This document shows positions 24,520-33,552 of a DNA stretch of 37,482 nucleotides, piece after piece. The notes beneath the pieces were generated by a model. It ran no database searches, was not told the origin of the DNA, and saw only the letters and a list, made by a program, of their open reading frames with translations. A program made the translations under genes and the position numbers. The stretch covers positions 1-37,482 of the forward strand of contig CAZGDR010000015.1 in the NCBI GenBank assembly GCA_964524755.1. Reading direction: 5' to 3'. How positions within the stretch are numbered: the first letter of the stretch is position 1; every line of letters starts with the position of its first letter. Source of the stretch: JAQVOO01 sp964524755. Its GTDB lineage: Bacteria; Spirochaetota; Spirochaetia; Sphaerochaetales; Sphaerochaetaceae.

Positions 24520-25618
24520 TTTTTCAATGATTCAACAGGTTGTTGTTAAGATCGGTACGAACCTCCTTTCCGACCGCAGTGGCATTAATACTGATCGCTT
24601 AGAAAAAGTGGTTGCCGATATTGTGAACTTACGTGAACGAGGAGTCCACGTTTTGTTAGTCTCGTCCGGAGCAATTGGACTGGGAGCCAAAGAGTTGGGG
24701 AAGACTAGTGCTGTCAAGAAAATAGCGCTACGGCAAGCGTGTGCCTCGATTGGGCAACCTCTGCTGATGAGTCATTATCGCGCTGCTTTTAAACAACATG
24801 GGGTGATTTGTTCGCAAATCTTATTGACTCGTAGCGAGATGAATCAACGCAAAACCTTTGTCAATCTGAAGAACTCAATTGCTGCCTTGCTCGATATTGG
24901 GGTTGTTCCCATCCTCAATGAAAATGATGTAGTCAGTACTGCAGAAATAGGGACGGCTTTTGGGGATAACGACCGAATGAGTGCCTTCGTAGCGAGTAAA
25001 ATTGATGCTGATCTATTAATCATACTCACCGATATGCCAGGGTTGTATACGAAAGATCCCCGCAAAGAAAGTGATGCCCAATTACTCACTGAAGTTCATA
25101 AGATTGATGAAACTATCCTCTCCTACGCGGGCGCTGCAGGAAGCACCTTCTCCACGGGAGGAATGAAAACTAAATTACTTGCTGCTAAAATAGCTTCAAC
25201 TGCCGGATGTGGCACCGTTATTGCAAGTGGTTACGAAGATCAAATATTATGTAGGATTCATGCCGGAGAAGTGGTAGGAACCTATTTCCATGCCGAAAAA
25301 ACACTAAAACAACGTGCCCGTTGGATCGTCAATAGCTCTCCTGAGGGGACCATCTGGATTGACGATGGGGCTGTAGAAGCTCTACGTGCACACAAAAGTC
25401 TCTTGCCTTCAGGAGTCACTGAAGTGGAAGGTGTTTTTCATGCAGGAGACGTGGTAATGATTAATAAAATAGCTAAAGCAGTTCCCTATTATAATAGTAC
25501 AGAGATTATGGAAATGGCAGGGTGCCAGAGTAAAGATATCCCTAGACGAGTACGTAAAGGGAAGGCGGATGTAATTTTCCGACCAGAGGATATTGTGTTT
25601 TTGGATTATGCAGAATAG
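24509..25618 (+). CDS. proB: Glutamate 5-kinase (ProB)
   Basis: This 369 aa kinase phosphorylates glutamate, the committed and usually proline-inhibited step. The start MARDFSMIQQVVVKIGTN is chosen because GGGGAGA lies 8 nt upstream and the length then matches E. coli ProB (367 aa). The amino-acid-kinase domain shows VVVKIGTNLL, SSGAIGLGAKELG, NENDVVST and LTDMPGLYTKDPR. A C-terminal PUA domain (about residues 270-360, beginning RWIVNSSPEGTIWID) is present, as in full-length ProB. It overlaps proA upstream and the next gene downstream by 11 bp each. Confidence 0.95.
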   Translation: MARDFSMIQQVVVKIGTNLLSDRSGINTDRLEKVVADIVNLRERGVHVLLVSSGAIGLGAKELGKTSAVKKIALRQACASIGQPLLMSHYRAAFKQHGVICSQILLTRSEMNQRKTFVNLKNSIAALLDIGVVPILNENDVVSTAEIGTAFGDNDRMSAFVASKIDADLLIILTDMPGLYTKDPRKESDAQLLTEVHKIDETILSYAGAAGSTFSTGGMKTKLLAAKIASTAGCGTVIASGYEDQILCRIHAGEVVGTYFHAEKTLKQRARWIVNSSPEGTIWIDDGAVEALRAHKSLLPSGVTEVEGVFHAGDVVMINKIAKAVPYYNSTEIMEMAGCQSKDIPRRVRKGKADVIFRPEDIVFLDYAE

Positions 25619-26516
25619 TTATCAAATTTATCACAGGAAACAAGACATTGGCAAACGCATCAGTCTTTTACATCGTGAGGAGCCGCTTTCAATAGGGATG
25701 CTCGCTGTAGAGACTGGTGAGAGTTTAGCTCAATCTATTGCATCTCTAGTAGCAGATAAATCCTGGCCCTTACATGTTTTAATGTTTGAAGAGCAAGGTC
25801 GGATCCCCGAGCTTCGTAAGCGTTTTCCTAATGTCACTTTTATTGTTTTTAAACAACCAGTACCTTTTGGAACTTTAGCCAATGCGCTAGCTAACGAGTG
25901 TTATACTACGTTTTTTTATCTTACACGCAGTGATCTACGCCAAATAAAATTTGATGCGGAAAAAGCAATTGAATTATTGCTTCGTAGTGACAAACCTGCT
26001 GCAGTTACCCCTGTCATGACTAACCGATTAGGAGAATCCATCCCTGTTATTCAGGCTCCTATGCTCAGAGAGGGAGTGATTGACCCCATTGCCTTTTTAC
26101 CAAGAGAAAGTGTCAGTACAACTCTCTATCCTTTTTTAGGGATCGGGATGTATGAACGTGCACTATTTCAAAGATTGCGTGGTTTTGATGAGGAGATTGA
26201 AAGTGACTACTGGCAGATTCTTGATTTTGGATTACGAGCCTGGTTATATGGCTATCCAATTTTTAATCTGCAGGTGTTGGAATGTACCTTTGTAGACCGT
26301 CAATTTATCATTGAAGATCGATCAGAAAGAGAAGGGATAAAACGGGTTCACACTAAAGCTCTGGGTATGCGCCAAATGGGTGGAAAGAATTATCCAAAGC
26401 GGGTTGGTAAATATAATGATCCTCATGTCTATGCAGAGGTGAAAAAACGCTTAGCACTCTATAAAACTGATTTTCTTCAATTAGTTGACCAATGGAAAGT
26501 AACGGGAGAACATTGA
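25608..26516 (+). CDS. Glycosyltransferase family 2-like protein
   Basis: This 302 aa protein starts at ATG 25608, inside the end of proB (11-bp overlap). An upstream in-frame codon at 25593 is less likely. Its N-terminal half resembles a GT-A nucleotide-sugar fold: a MLAVETGESLAQSIASL start, then alternating strands and helices, and YLTRSDLR where a DxD-type motif would sit. The clearest family-like feature is IGMYERALFQRLRGFDEEIESDYWQILDFGLRAWLYGY, the pattern of the GT2 acceptor region (GxFDExx..E.DwDL..R). The usual DxD is not obvious, so catalytic activity is uncertain. It has no signal peptide. The following amidase suggests a cell-envelope context. Confidence 0.6.
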   Translation: MQNSYQIYHRKQDIGKRISLLHREEPLSIGMLAVETGESLAQSIASLVADKSWPLHVLMFEEQGRIPELRKRFPNVTFIVFKQPVPFGTLANALANECYTTFFYLTRSDLRQIKFDAEKAIELLLRSDKPAAVTPVMTNRLGESIPVIQAPMLREGVIDPIAFLPRESVSTTLYPFLGIGMYERALFQRLRGFDEEIESDYWQILDFGLRAWLYGYPIFNLQVLECTFVDRQFIIEDRSEREGIKRVHTKALGMRQMGGKNYPKRVGKYNDPHVYAEVKKRLALYKTDFLQLVDQWKVTGEH

Positions 26517-27265
26517 TGTGGTGGAAGAGGGTACTCGTAGTTTTGTTGGGCATAATTTTCATATCCCCTCTTGCGGCAAATTCTCCCTTTACGTTGCCGG
26601 TCAGCATGGTTGTACTTGATGCTGGGCATGGCGGCCATGATCCCGGTGCTGTTACACAGAGAGATGGATCACCATTAGTAGAAAAGGATATTGTGTTGGA
26701 CCTCACGCTTCGTATCGCTGAGTATTTGAGAAACCAAGACTCACATCTTGAGGTTATCTTGACGCGCGAAGATGACCGGTATGTCACCTTAGAAGATCGG
26801 GCTGATAGAGCAGCTCAACAAGATCCGGGAATTGGAAAATCTTTAGTTTTTGTCTCCATTCATGTCAATTCTTCAAATTCAAATAATGCTTCAGGTTTTG
26901 AGATCCTACGTAAGAAAACTAATCAATGGGTCCGTTTTCTTGACGCTCAATCGCCAGACTGGGAAATGTTGAGATATGCTAATTTCACAGCCGGTGAACT
27001 CAATCGATCATTAAATCGGGAAAATCTATTATTGGCCTCAACTATGAGAGAAGAACTAACCAAGGCTTTACCTGAGATGCGCAACCGAGGTATTAAAGAA
27101 CAAGATGTTTGGGTTTTACACGCTACTCAGGTGCCTGCGGTTTTAGTAGAGGTGGGATTTCTCAGCAGTGACAAAGATGCCGCATGCATGACCCAAGAGA
27201 GTTGGCTGACTACCATGTCTGAGGCAATAGGGAATGGAATTCTCCGCTACATCAATGGTGATTAA
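26516..27265 (+). CDS. N-acetylmuramoyl-L-alanine amidase (Amidase_3), secreted
   Basis: This 249 aa zinc amidase cleaves the amide bond between MurNAc and L-Ala in peptidoglycan. The ATG at 26516 overlaps the previous stop by one base (TGATG) and gives a proper signal peptide (MWWKRVLVVLLGIIFISPLA). The zinc site is visible: His38 in DAGHGGHDPGA, Glu56 in LVEKDIVLDL and His116 in SIHVNSS. The catalytic glutamate is Glu212 in VEVGFLSS. No cell-wall-binding repeat or LysM domain is present. It ends 14 bp inside the convergent pncB gene. A role in daughter-cell separation or wall turnover is likely. Confidence 0.92.
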   Translation: MWWKRVLVVLLGIIFISPLAANSPFTLPVSMVVLDAGHGGHDPGAVTQRDGSPLVEKDIVLDLTLRIAEYLRNQDSHLEVILTREDDRYVTLEDRADRAAQQDPGIGKSLVFVSIHVNSSNSNNASGFEILRKKTNQWVRFLDAQSPDWEMLRYANFTAGELNRSLNRENLLLASTMREELTKALPEMRNRGIKEQDVWVLHATQVPAVLVEVGFLSSDKDAACMTQESWLTTMSEAIGNGILRYINGD

Positions 27266-28700
27266 GTTTACTACGTTCTTCTACCGCAAGTTGTGTTTTC
27301 AAAGTCTTCAAATCTTTTGATAGTGAGACTTTGTAGATATGTGGATTCATCATGCGCTTATACGTACTATGTAAGGATTTTAAACTCGCTAAGGCATGCT
27401 TCTGAATTTTAGTCAGCTTCATGGTTGCTTGTGCCCGTTTTCCTTCACGCATGCATAGACGAAGTAATGGAGTAGCAGTGACATAGCGACTTTGTCGCAT
27501 AGTAAAAAAATCTGCCTCACTAAAAGGGTGATAAAAAACATAATCTTCGTTGGTGGAAATTATTTCCTCATCCAAAGTTATGAGGTCTCCTAGGGGAGAA
27601 CCCTCTGCATCTGCAAAACGCCACACTTGTTTTTTACCGGGGTTCGTTGCTTTTTCGAATGTATTAGTAACCTTCATGGTTGGAAGCCATGAGCCATCTG
27701 TTAATTGGCGAGAAGCGAGTTTATATACACCGTTCAACGAGCTTTGGGATCCTCCGGTTACGAGATGGGTCCCTATTCCCCATGAGTCAATGGGGACATT
27801 ATCGTAAACGAGCGTCTCAATTATCTCTTCATTTAAATCATTGGAAGCATAGATGCGCGTATCAGATAGTCCGGCAGCATCTAATTTCTTTCGAATCTCG
27901 TGTGACAGATAGTTTAAATCACCACTGTCGAGTCTTACACCCATCGACTTCCCTTTTGCTTTAAGTTCAAGACCCACAATAATTGCATTATCTATACCGG
28001 AATTCAGCGTATCGTAAGTATCGATTAACAGAATGGTATTATCGGGATAAATATCGGCAAAAGAACGGAAAGAATCGAGTTCAGAATCAAAAGACATTAC
28101 CCATGAGTGGGCCATTGTCCCGGCTACGGGGATACCAAAGACTTTACCTGCTAAGGTGTTACTTGTTGCAGAGCATCCGCCAATAAAGGCTGCTCGGGAA
28201 GCAGAGAGAGCCCCATCAGGCCCTTGGGCACGACGAAAGCCGAACTCCATGATTTCTCCATATTCACTGGCGTTATACATACGTGAAGCTTTTGTGGCTA
28301 TTAATGATTGGAAGTTTATGGTGTTCAAGACCATTCCTTCAATTAATTGAGCTTCCATCATAGTTGCTTCAACTCTCATCAAAGGTTCTCCGGGGAATAC
28401 CACAGTTCCCTCATCTACTGCCATAATAGTGCCTTGAAATCGGAAATCAGCTAAGTAGGTCAAAAAGCTTTCATCAAACTGGTTAAGTGAACGGAGGAAT
28501 TCAATATCTCCTTTACTAAAAGCGAATAGTTCAATCCGTTTAAGAAGATCGTGCAGCCCCGCGAAGACTACATAACCACCTGCAAAGGGGTTTGAGCGAT
28601 AAAACATATCGAAGACAACGCGAGGATTATTTTTAGTTAAAAAATAGCCTTGCATCATAGTAAGCTCATAGAAATCTGTGGACAAAGCCGAAACAGTCAT
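27252..28700 (-). CDS. pncB: Nicotinate phosphoribosyltransferase
   Basis: This 482 aa enzyme converts nicotinate and PRPP to nicotinate mononucleotide in NAD salvage. The N-terminal STDFYELTMMQGYF, the RRAQGPDGALSASRAAFIGG segment with the phosphoribosyl site, MAHSWVMSF and LLIDTYDTLNSG, and VRLDSGDL are diagnostic of the longer bacterial NAPRTase type. It is last in the murE-to-pncB operon, 19 bp after serS, with AGGAGA before its start. It converges on the amidase gene with a 14-bp coding overlap and no terminator between them. Confidence 0.95.
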   Translation of the reverse strand: MTVSALSTDFYELTMMQGYFLTKNNPRVVFDMFYRSNPFAGGYVVFAGLHDLLKRIELFAFSKGDIEFLRSLNQFDESFLTYLADFRFQGTIMAVDEGTVVFPGEPLMRVEATMMEAQLIEGMVLNTINFQSLIATKASRMYNASEYGEIMEFGFRRAQGPDGALSASRAAFIGGCSATSNTLAGKVFGIPVAGTMAHSWVMSFDSELDSFRSFADIYPDNTILLIDTYDTLNSGIDNAIIVGLELKAKGKSMGVRLDSGDLNYLSHEIRKKLDAAGLSDTRIYASNDLNEEIIETLVYDNVPIDSWGIGTHLVTGGSQSSLNGVYKLASRQLTDGSWLPTMKVTNTFEKATNPGKKQVWRFADAEGSPLGDLITLDEEIISTNEDYVFYHPFSEADFFTMRQSRYVTATPLLRLCMREGKRAQATMKLTKIQKHALASLKSLHSTYKRMMNPHIYKVSLSKDLKTLKTQLAVEERSKLNHH

Positions 28701-28719
28701 ATTGTTCTCCTAATATAAT

Positions 28720-29985
28720 TCAACGCCGAATCTCAGAGAATCCAAGATAAGGGATTAGTGCTTGGGGCATCCCAATCGAACCATCTTCACGCTGGAAGTT
28801 TTCTAATAGTGCTACTATAACCCTCGATACAGCAATTGCCGTACCATTGAGCAGATGCAAATATTGAATAGTTCCCTCTGAGTCTCGATAACGAATATTT
28901 AAGCGACGTGATTGATAGTCAGTACAATTGCTTGTACTCGTGACCTCACCGTAATCACCTCGTCCAGGCATCCAAGCCTCAATGTCATACTTGCGATAAG
29001 CTGGAGCACCAAGATCCCCAGTGCAGGTATCCACTACACGGTACGGTAATTCAAGACCCTGGAAGATCTCTTCTTCAATCGCTAAAAGTTGACTATGGAT
29101 TTCTTCTGATTGGGAGGGGAGGCTGTAAACAAACATTTCAACCTTAGAGAATTGGTGTACTCTGTATAACCCTTTAGAGTATTGTCCTGCTCCTCCAGCT
29201 TCGCGTCTAAAGCAGTGTGAAAGGCCGGCTAGTTTAATGGGTAGATCGTCTACAGGGAGAATTTTATCGACATGATACCCCCCCAATGTTATCTCTGCTG
29301 TACCCACTAAACAGGTATCTGTCCCTTCAATAGAATAAATATTGCTCTCTTCTCCACGGGGGTTGAAGCCAATGCCTTCTAATATTTCTATTTTTGCAAT
29401 ATCTGGAGTAATAGTGAGGGTGAAACCATGTTTTTTTAACATGTCGAGAGCGTAACGTTCAAGGGCTAGTTCAAGGAAGACAGCTTCATTTTTAAGATAG
29501 TAGAACTTAGGTCCAGAAACACGGGTTGCACTATCGAAATCTATGAGATCTAAGGTCTCTCCCAATTCTGTGTGGTCTTTAGGGGTAAAGGTAAATGAAC
29601 TAGGCTTACCCCACAGTTTAATCTCACGATTATCGGTATCTAATTTACCTATGGGTGCGTCCGGATGAGCATAGTTGGGGATGGTCTTGGCTAAAGTAAG
29701 ATATTTTTCTTCCACCTCGCGCAGCGTTGTTTCAAGTTTAGCAATCTCCTCTTTCAGATTTTTGCCCTCTTGAATCAGCTCTGAGCGAGTTTCTGGGTCG
29801 AGTTTAGCTTTCATCTTGTTGGCATTTTCATTACGTCGTGCACGCAGACTCTCCGTAGTTTGCAGAATAGACAACCGTTGTTCTTGTAGAACAATAATGG
29901 CATCAATATCTACGTGCATACCCCGATTTTTAATGTTTTCTGCAATTTCATCTCGTCTTGTTTTTAATTCTTTTAAATCTATCAT
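28720..29985 (-). CDS. serS: Seryl-tRNA synthetase
   Basis: This 421 aa class II synthetase has an N-terminal coiled-coil arm (about residues 25-105, rich in Glu/Lys/Leu) that contacts the tRNA-Ser long variable arm. The core shows GTAEITLGGYH, motif 2 (CFRREAGGAGQYSKGLYRVHQF) and motif 3 (NGTAIAVSRVIVALLENFQ). The length and motif spacing are normal. Its start overlaps the proC stop by 4 bp. It charges tRNA-Ser and, by family knowledge, also tRNA-Sec where present; no Sec machinery is in this window. Confidence 0.96.
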   Translation of the reverse strand: MIDLKELKTRRDEIAENIKNRGMHVDIDAIIVLQEQRLSILQTTESLRARRNENANKMKAKLDPETRSELIQEGKNLKEEIAKLETTLREVEEKYLTLAKTIPNYAHPDAPIGKLDTDNREIKLWGKPSSFTFTPKDHTELGETLDLIDFDSATRVSGPKFYYLKNEAVFLELALERYALDMLKKHGFTLTITPDIAKIEILEGIGFNPRGEESNIYSIEGTDTCLVGTAEITLGGYHVDKILPVDDLPIKLAGLSHCFRREAGGAGQYSKGLYRVHQFSKVEMFVYSLPSQSEEIHSQLLAIEEEIFQGLELPYRVVDTCTGDLGAPAYRKYDIEAWMPGRGDYGEVTSTSNCTDYQSRRLNIRYRDSEGTIQYLHLLNGTAIAVSRVIVALLENFQREDGSIGMPQALIPYLGFSEIRR

Positions 29986-30797
29986 ACAGTTCCTCGTTGA
30001 GTAATTTCATTGGCTAAAGCTTCCAATTCGCGTGCTTTTTCACTAGCAGCCTCTACCGACTCCATAAGTATACCCATAAAACCACTTTCGCCTACTATCT
30101 TCATAGCCTCAATGGTAGTTCCTCCCGGAGAACACACTTGTGTCAGTAACTCTTCAGGGTGCCGTTTTGTTTGTCGAGAAAGAGCCGTAGCACCTTCTAC
30201 AGTATCGCTAATAAGGGTTAGCGCTGTGGCATAAGGCAGTCCCTGCTGGACACCCCCCATGGCCATGCCATGCAAAAATGCAAAGCATGTAGCGATTGCT
30301 GAGGCCGAGACTCCGATGAAAGCTGCTAAGTCTTTTTCTTCCAGTTGATGACCAAATCCAAATGTGTTTACAAAAGCCATCACTTCTTCAACAAATTGAG
30401 TCTCAGCTTCTTTGTGTGGGGATACGGCTGTCACAGCTTTTCCCACAGAGGCCGCAATATTAGGCATGATACGAACAATATCAGATGAGTGTAGTTGTTG
30501 CGAAAGTGTTTCTAAAGAGACCCCAGCAACTAATGAGATCCATTGTGTAGCTTGATATGATTTCAGTTGTACGTAGAGTTCGAAAAGACTTTGAGGTTTG
30601 ACTGCTAAGACGACGGTATCGGCTTGCTCTAATAGTTGTTCTAAGGAAACAAAGGTAGAATGAGTTTCTGAAGCAAGATCTTTTCCCACCTCCTCTCTAA
30701 TATCGTGAAGCAATATGTTCCAAGTATCTAAAGGTGCTATATTGCGAACAATAGCTGAACCCATGGTGCCACAACCGATAAATCCTATAGTTTTCAT
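29982..30797 (-). CDS. proC: Pyrroline-5-carboxylate reductase
   Basis: This 271 aa enzyme catalyses the last step of proline synthesis (P5C to proline). The start at 30797 is chosen from MKTIGFIGCGTMG, a Rossmann GxGxxG, with AGGAGAA 6 nt upstream; the longer open frame to 30836 has no such site. VLAVKPQ, RIMPNIAASVG and the C-terminal CSPGGTTIEAMK are diagnostic. It overlaps trmL by 4 bp and serS by 4 bp. It lies apart from proA-proB, on the opposite strand. Confidence 0.95.
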   Translation of the reverse strand: MKTIGFIGCGTMGSAIVRNIAPLDTWNILLHDIREEVGKDLASETHSTFVSLEQLLEQADTVVLAVKPQSLFELYVQLKSYQATQWISLVAGVSLETLSQQLHSSDIVRIMPNIAASVGKAVTAVSPHKEAETQFVEEVMAFVNTFGFGHQLEEKDLAAFIGVSASAIATCFAFLHGMAMGGVQQGLPYATALTLISDTVEGATALSRQTKRHPEELLTQVCSPGGTTIEAMKIVGESGFMGILMESVEAASEKARELEALANEITQRGTV

Positions 30798-31324
30798 CTG
30801 AGATTCTCCTTCAATGGGGGTGAGGTTTGCGGCCAAGAGAGTCTATGTAACTCTCCGGAGGCTAATAACCCAGAAAAGTGGCGTTGGCGCTCAAATTCAT
30901 AAGCTCCAATGGCCACAGTATTCGAGAGATTGAGTGAGCGGGCATCTTCCCGCATGGGGATGCGAATACACTGATCAGCGTGGTTTACAAGTAGTGATTC
31001 ATCAATCCCTGCCGATTCTTTACCAAAAATTAAAAAAGCCTCTTCACCATAGGAGATATCACTGTATACCTGATGGGCCTTGGTTGTGAAAAACCACAGA
31101 GGGGCAGTTTCATAGAGGGCTAAGAAATCGGAAATTGAAGAGTGATGTCGAATGTCGAGTAGATGCCAATAGTCGAGCCCTGCTCGTTTTAGTTGGCGGT
31201 CGGTTATAGTGAACCCTAAGGGGTGAACGAGATGTAAGGTCGCCTGTAAAGCCGCGCAGGTTCGCGCAATGTTGCCAGTGTTTTGCGGTATTTCCGGTTC
31301 AAACAATACAATATGCAACCCCAT
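30794..31324 (-). CDS. trmL: tRNA (cytidine/uridine-2'-O-)-methyltransferase (TrmL-like, SPOUT)
   Basis: This 176 aa SPOUT methyltransferase modifies the wobble nucleotide (position 34) of leucine tRNAs in the TrmL family. The start at 31324 gives MGLHIVLFEPEIPQNTGNIART with GGAGGA 6 nt upstream. FGKESAGI and IPMREDARSLNLSNTVAIGAYE form the trefoil-knot AdoMet site. It is about 20 residues longer than E. coli TrmL at the C-terminus. It follows dinB after a 70-nt gap that contains a weak promoter-like pair on the reverse strand (TTGAAG 31379-31384, TACAGT 31355-31360, 18-bp spacer). Confidence 0.92.
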   Translation of the reverse strand: MGLHIVLFEPEIPQNTGNIARTCAALQATLHLVHPLGFTITDRQLKRAGLDYWHLLDIRHHSSISDFLALYETAPLWFFTTKAHQVYSDISYGEEAFLIFGKESAGIDESLLVNHADQCIRIPMREDARSLNLSNTVAIGAYEFERQRHFSGLLASGELHRLSWPQTSPPLKENLR

Positions 31325-31394
31325 GATATGTCCTCCGCCCTTACATTCGCTGGTACTGTAACACCAATAGAGGTCCCCCTTCAAGAGGAGGAAC

Positions 31395-32573
31395 TTATGA
31401 GTCGGTAGTATCTTCCTGGGGAGTGAGGAGACTCGCTTTTTGTAATTTGCACCCTTTCGTCCGTAAGGTAAGGACTGTTTTTTCTAAATCTCGTTTCCGT
31501 TTATATGGGTTATCGAATAATTCCTGTTGGACGAAATTGGTTCCCGCAGTAATAGAATGTAACCCCACACCAAGCAAGCGTACGCTCTGGGGAGCCTTCC
31601 ACCGACTGTTTAAAAGTGTTTTTGCCAAGGCGTAGACTTGTTCTGCGGAGTAGAGAGGTTTATCCAGCGTTGTCTGGGCGCTCGTGGTACTGAAGTCACT
31701 GAATCGTATTTTTACGGCTACAGTAGAAGCTAACACCTGCTCTTCCATGGCCCTGAACATGATTTCATGGCTCATACTGAGGAGATTTTGGGAAAGTACA
31801 GAAGCACTAGTAACATCAACTGGGAAAGTCATTTCAGTACTAATCGATCGTGATTTTGTTATACCAGTATGGATCCCTGGGTCTAACCCGCGGCTTACCT
31901 GATGTAAATAGAGTCCGGCTGCCTCGCCAAACAGTTGTTGGAGATGGATCACACTATGTTGCCTGACTTGAGCTGTGGTTGTGATTGAGTGGCGTGCTAA
32001 AGCTGCTAGGGTTGCCCCTCCTATACCCCACAGTTTTTTTAATCCTACAGCATCAACAAAGGCGATCTCTTTTCCAGGTGAAACTCTACATAATCCATCC
32101 GGTTTATCATAATCACTGGCCATTTTTGCAATAAAACGAGAAGGGCCAATTCCTACACTAATAATTAAGCCCGTCTCATTCTTAACCTGGGTTTTTAATA
32201 ATGTCGCAGCTTGCCTCGGTTTTCCAAAAATACGTTGCGTCCCAGTCATATCAAGGAAAGCCTCGTCAATGGAGATTTGTTGCACGACAGGACTAAAAGT
32301 TTGTAAAATTGTTATCACCTTGCGGCTGATGTGACTGTAACGTTCTATTCTGGGGCGTACATACTCACCGTGAGGGCAGAGTTTCCGGGCTTGATACATC
32401 GGCATAGCTGAATGGACCCCAAAAACTCGGGCCTCATACGAACATGCCGAAACGACTCCTCGATTGCCTAGACCTCCGACAATGACCGGCTTCCCACGCA
32501 GGGCAGGATTGTCGAGTTGTTCTATAGCCGCATAGAATGCATCCATGTCGACATGAAACCACACTACCTCCAT
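31395..32573 (-). CDS. dinB: DNA polymerase IV (Y-family)
   Basis: This 392 aa translesion polymerase has the catalytic acidic residues Asp9 (VDMDAFYA) and Asp103-Glu104 (SIDEAFLD). Phe13 is at the steric-gate position. A helix-hairpin-helix thumb (LWGIGGATLAAL) and a little-finger domain are present. A QQELFD segment near the C-terminus could bind the sliding clamp. It begins 3 nt after the ddl stop, so it is part of the murE operon and not a stand-alone SOS gene. No LexA-box-like site was seen next to it. Confidence 0.94.
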   Translation of the reverse strand: MEVVWFHVDMDAFYAAIEQLDNPALRGKPVIVGGLGNRGVVSACSYEARVFGVHSAMPMYQARKLCPHGEYVRPRIERYSHISRKVITILQTFSPVVQQISIDEAFLDMTGTQRIFGKPRQAATLLKTQVKNETGLIISVGIGPSRFIAKMASDYDKPDGLCRVSPGKEIAFVDAVGLKKLWGIGGATLAALARHSITTTAQVRQHSVIHLQQLFGEAAGLYLHQVSRGLDPGIHTGITKSRSISTEMTFPVDVTSASVLSQNLLSMSHEIMFRAMEEQVLASTVAVKIRFSDFSTTSAQTTLDKPLYSAEQVYALAKTLLNSRWKAPQSVRLLGVGLHSITAGTNFVQQELFDNPYKRKRDLEKTVLTLRTKGCKLQKASLLTPQEDTTDS

Positions 32574-32576
32574 CTC

Positions 32577-33551
32577 TTACTCCAGTGCATAGACCTGCCG
32601 AGAGGTACGTGCGCCATAGGCTATAAAACCTTCTTCAAGCAAGGTTGAGATTAAAGAACCCCATGTAAAACCCATGGTCTCGGCTAGGGCGGGGAAATGG
32701 CTCTTGTCAGTCATGCCCGGTAATGTGTTTATTTCGTTAAACCAGATTGCGCCGGTTTTTGGCTCGCGAAAGAAATCAACCCGAGCATACCCAGACACAC
32801 CAACAACTTCTGCTACGACTTTAGCCTGTTGCGATATTTCGACCAGAACATGCTCAGGTATAGGGGCAGGGACTTGCAGGTAGGCTTGATGGAGAGCTAG
32901 ATATTTTTGCTCATAGGTAAGGAAGGGCATTCCCTGACGTTCGGGGTCGATCACTAAGCCTGGAGTACTCGCTGTCATTGTGCCATCAGAACAGACCACA
33001 GCACATTCAATTTCCTGAACTTCTTCTAGAAATGGTTCTAGTAAAACTAGCTGAGTATATTGCANNNNNNNNNNNNNNNNNNNNNNNNNNNNNNNNNNNN
33101 NNNNNNNNNNNNNNNNNNNNNNNNNNNNNNNNNNNNNNNNNNNNNNNNNNNNNNNNNNNNNNNNTGAAGCAGTTGGATTAGAACCTACATAGGGTATTTC
33201 AGCTAATTCTAAAAGACTTTGCAATAAGCCATCTTCGCCGCCACTACCATGAGTGACTGGGAACGCTATATCCAGAGGGAGGAAGTTCTTTTGTGTGGTC
33301 AACTTCAAACCACGTCCAGGTAGAACTACGATTTCTCCCTTCTCCCTAAAAGTAGAGGGCAGACAAGCTTCACTTTGCCAAATGTCTTCTTCCTGTAAGG
33401 ACCAGCGTCCTTCACGATCGATACCAATTGGGATGACAGTATGGTTATGAGCTACAAGATGTTTGCAAATAGTAACTGCAGAGCGGCAGGAGACGACATG
33501 TTCTACCGATTTTCCACCGTATAAAACAGCAACAAGTAATTTTCTATACAC
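32577..33551 (-). CDS. ddl: D-alanine--D-alanine ligase (interrupted by assembly gap)
   Basis: This ATP-grasp ligase makes D-Ala-D-Ala for peptidoglycan. GTG at 33551 is preferred as start: it gives MYRKLLVAVLYGGKSVEH, has AAAGGAG 8 nt upstream and begins 1 nt after the murE stop. An in-frame ATG at 33578 is the alternative. The Glu of SVEH matches the D-Ala1-contacting residue, but the next conserved Glu is Val (SVEHVVSC). FPVTHGSGGEDG, EVQEIECAV, SGYARVDFF and WFNEINTLPGMT are present. A 100-N run (33065-33164) removes the first part of the ATP-grasp domain. The family needs about 60 residues more than the N run allows, so the true length is underestimated. Confidence 0.92.
   Translation of the reverse strand: MYRKLLVAVLYGGKSVEHVVSCRSAVTICKHLVAHNHTVIPIGIDREGRWSLQEEDIWQSEACLPSTFREKGEIVVLPGRGLKLTTQKNFLPLDIAFPVTHGSGGEDGLLQSLLELAEIPYVGSNPTASXXXXXXXXXXXXXXXXXXXXXXXXXXXXXXXXXXQYTQLVLLEPFLEEVQEIECAVVCSDGTMTASTPGLVIDPERQGMPFLTYEQKYLALHQAYLQVPAPIPEHVLVEISQQAKVVAEVVGVSGYARVDFFREPKTGAIWFNEINTLPGMTDKSHFPALAETMGFTWGSLISTLLEEGFIAYGARTSRQVYALE
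33065..33164. other. Assembly gap (100 N) inside ddl
   Basis: Exactly 100 undetermined bases, the same placeholder size as the gap in ygeY. The missing stretch covers the ATP-binding loop region of Ddl. Confidence 0.97.
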
Positions 33552-33552
33552 C

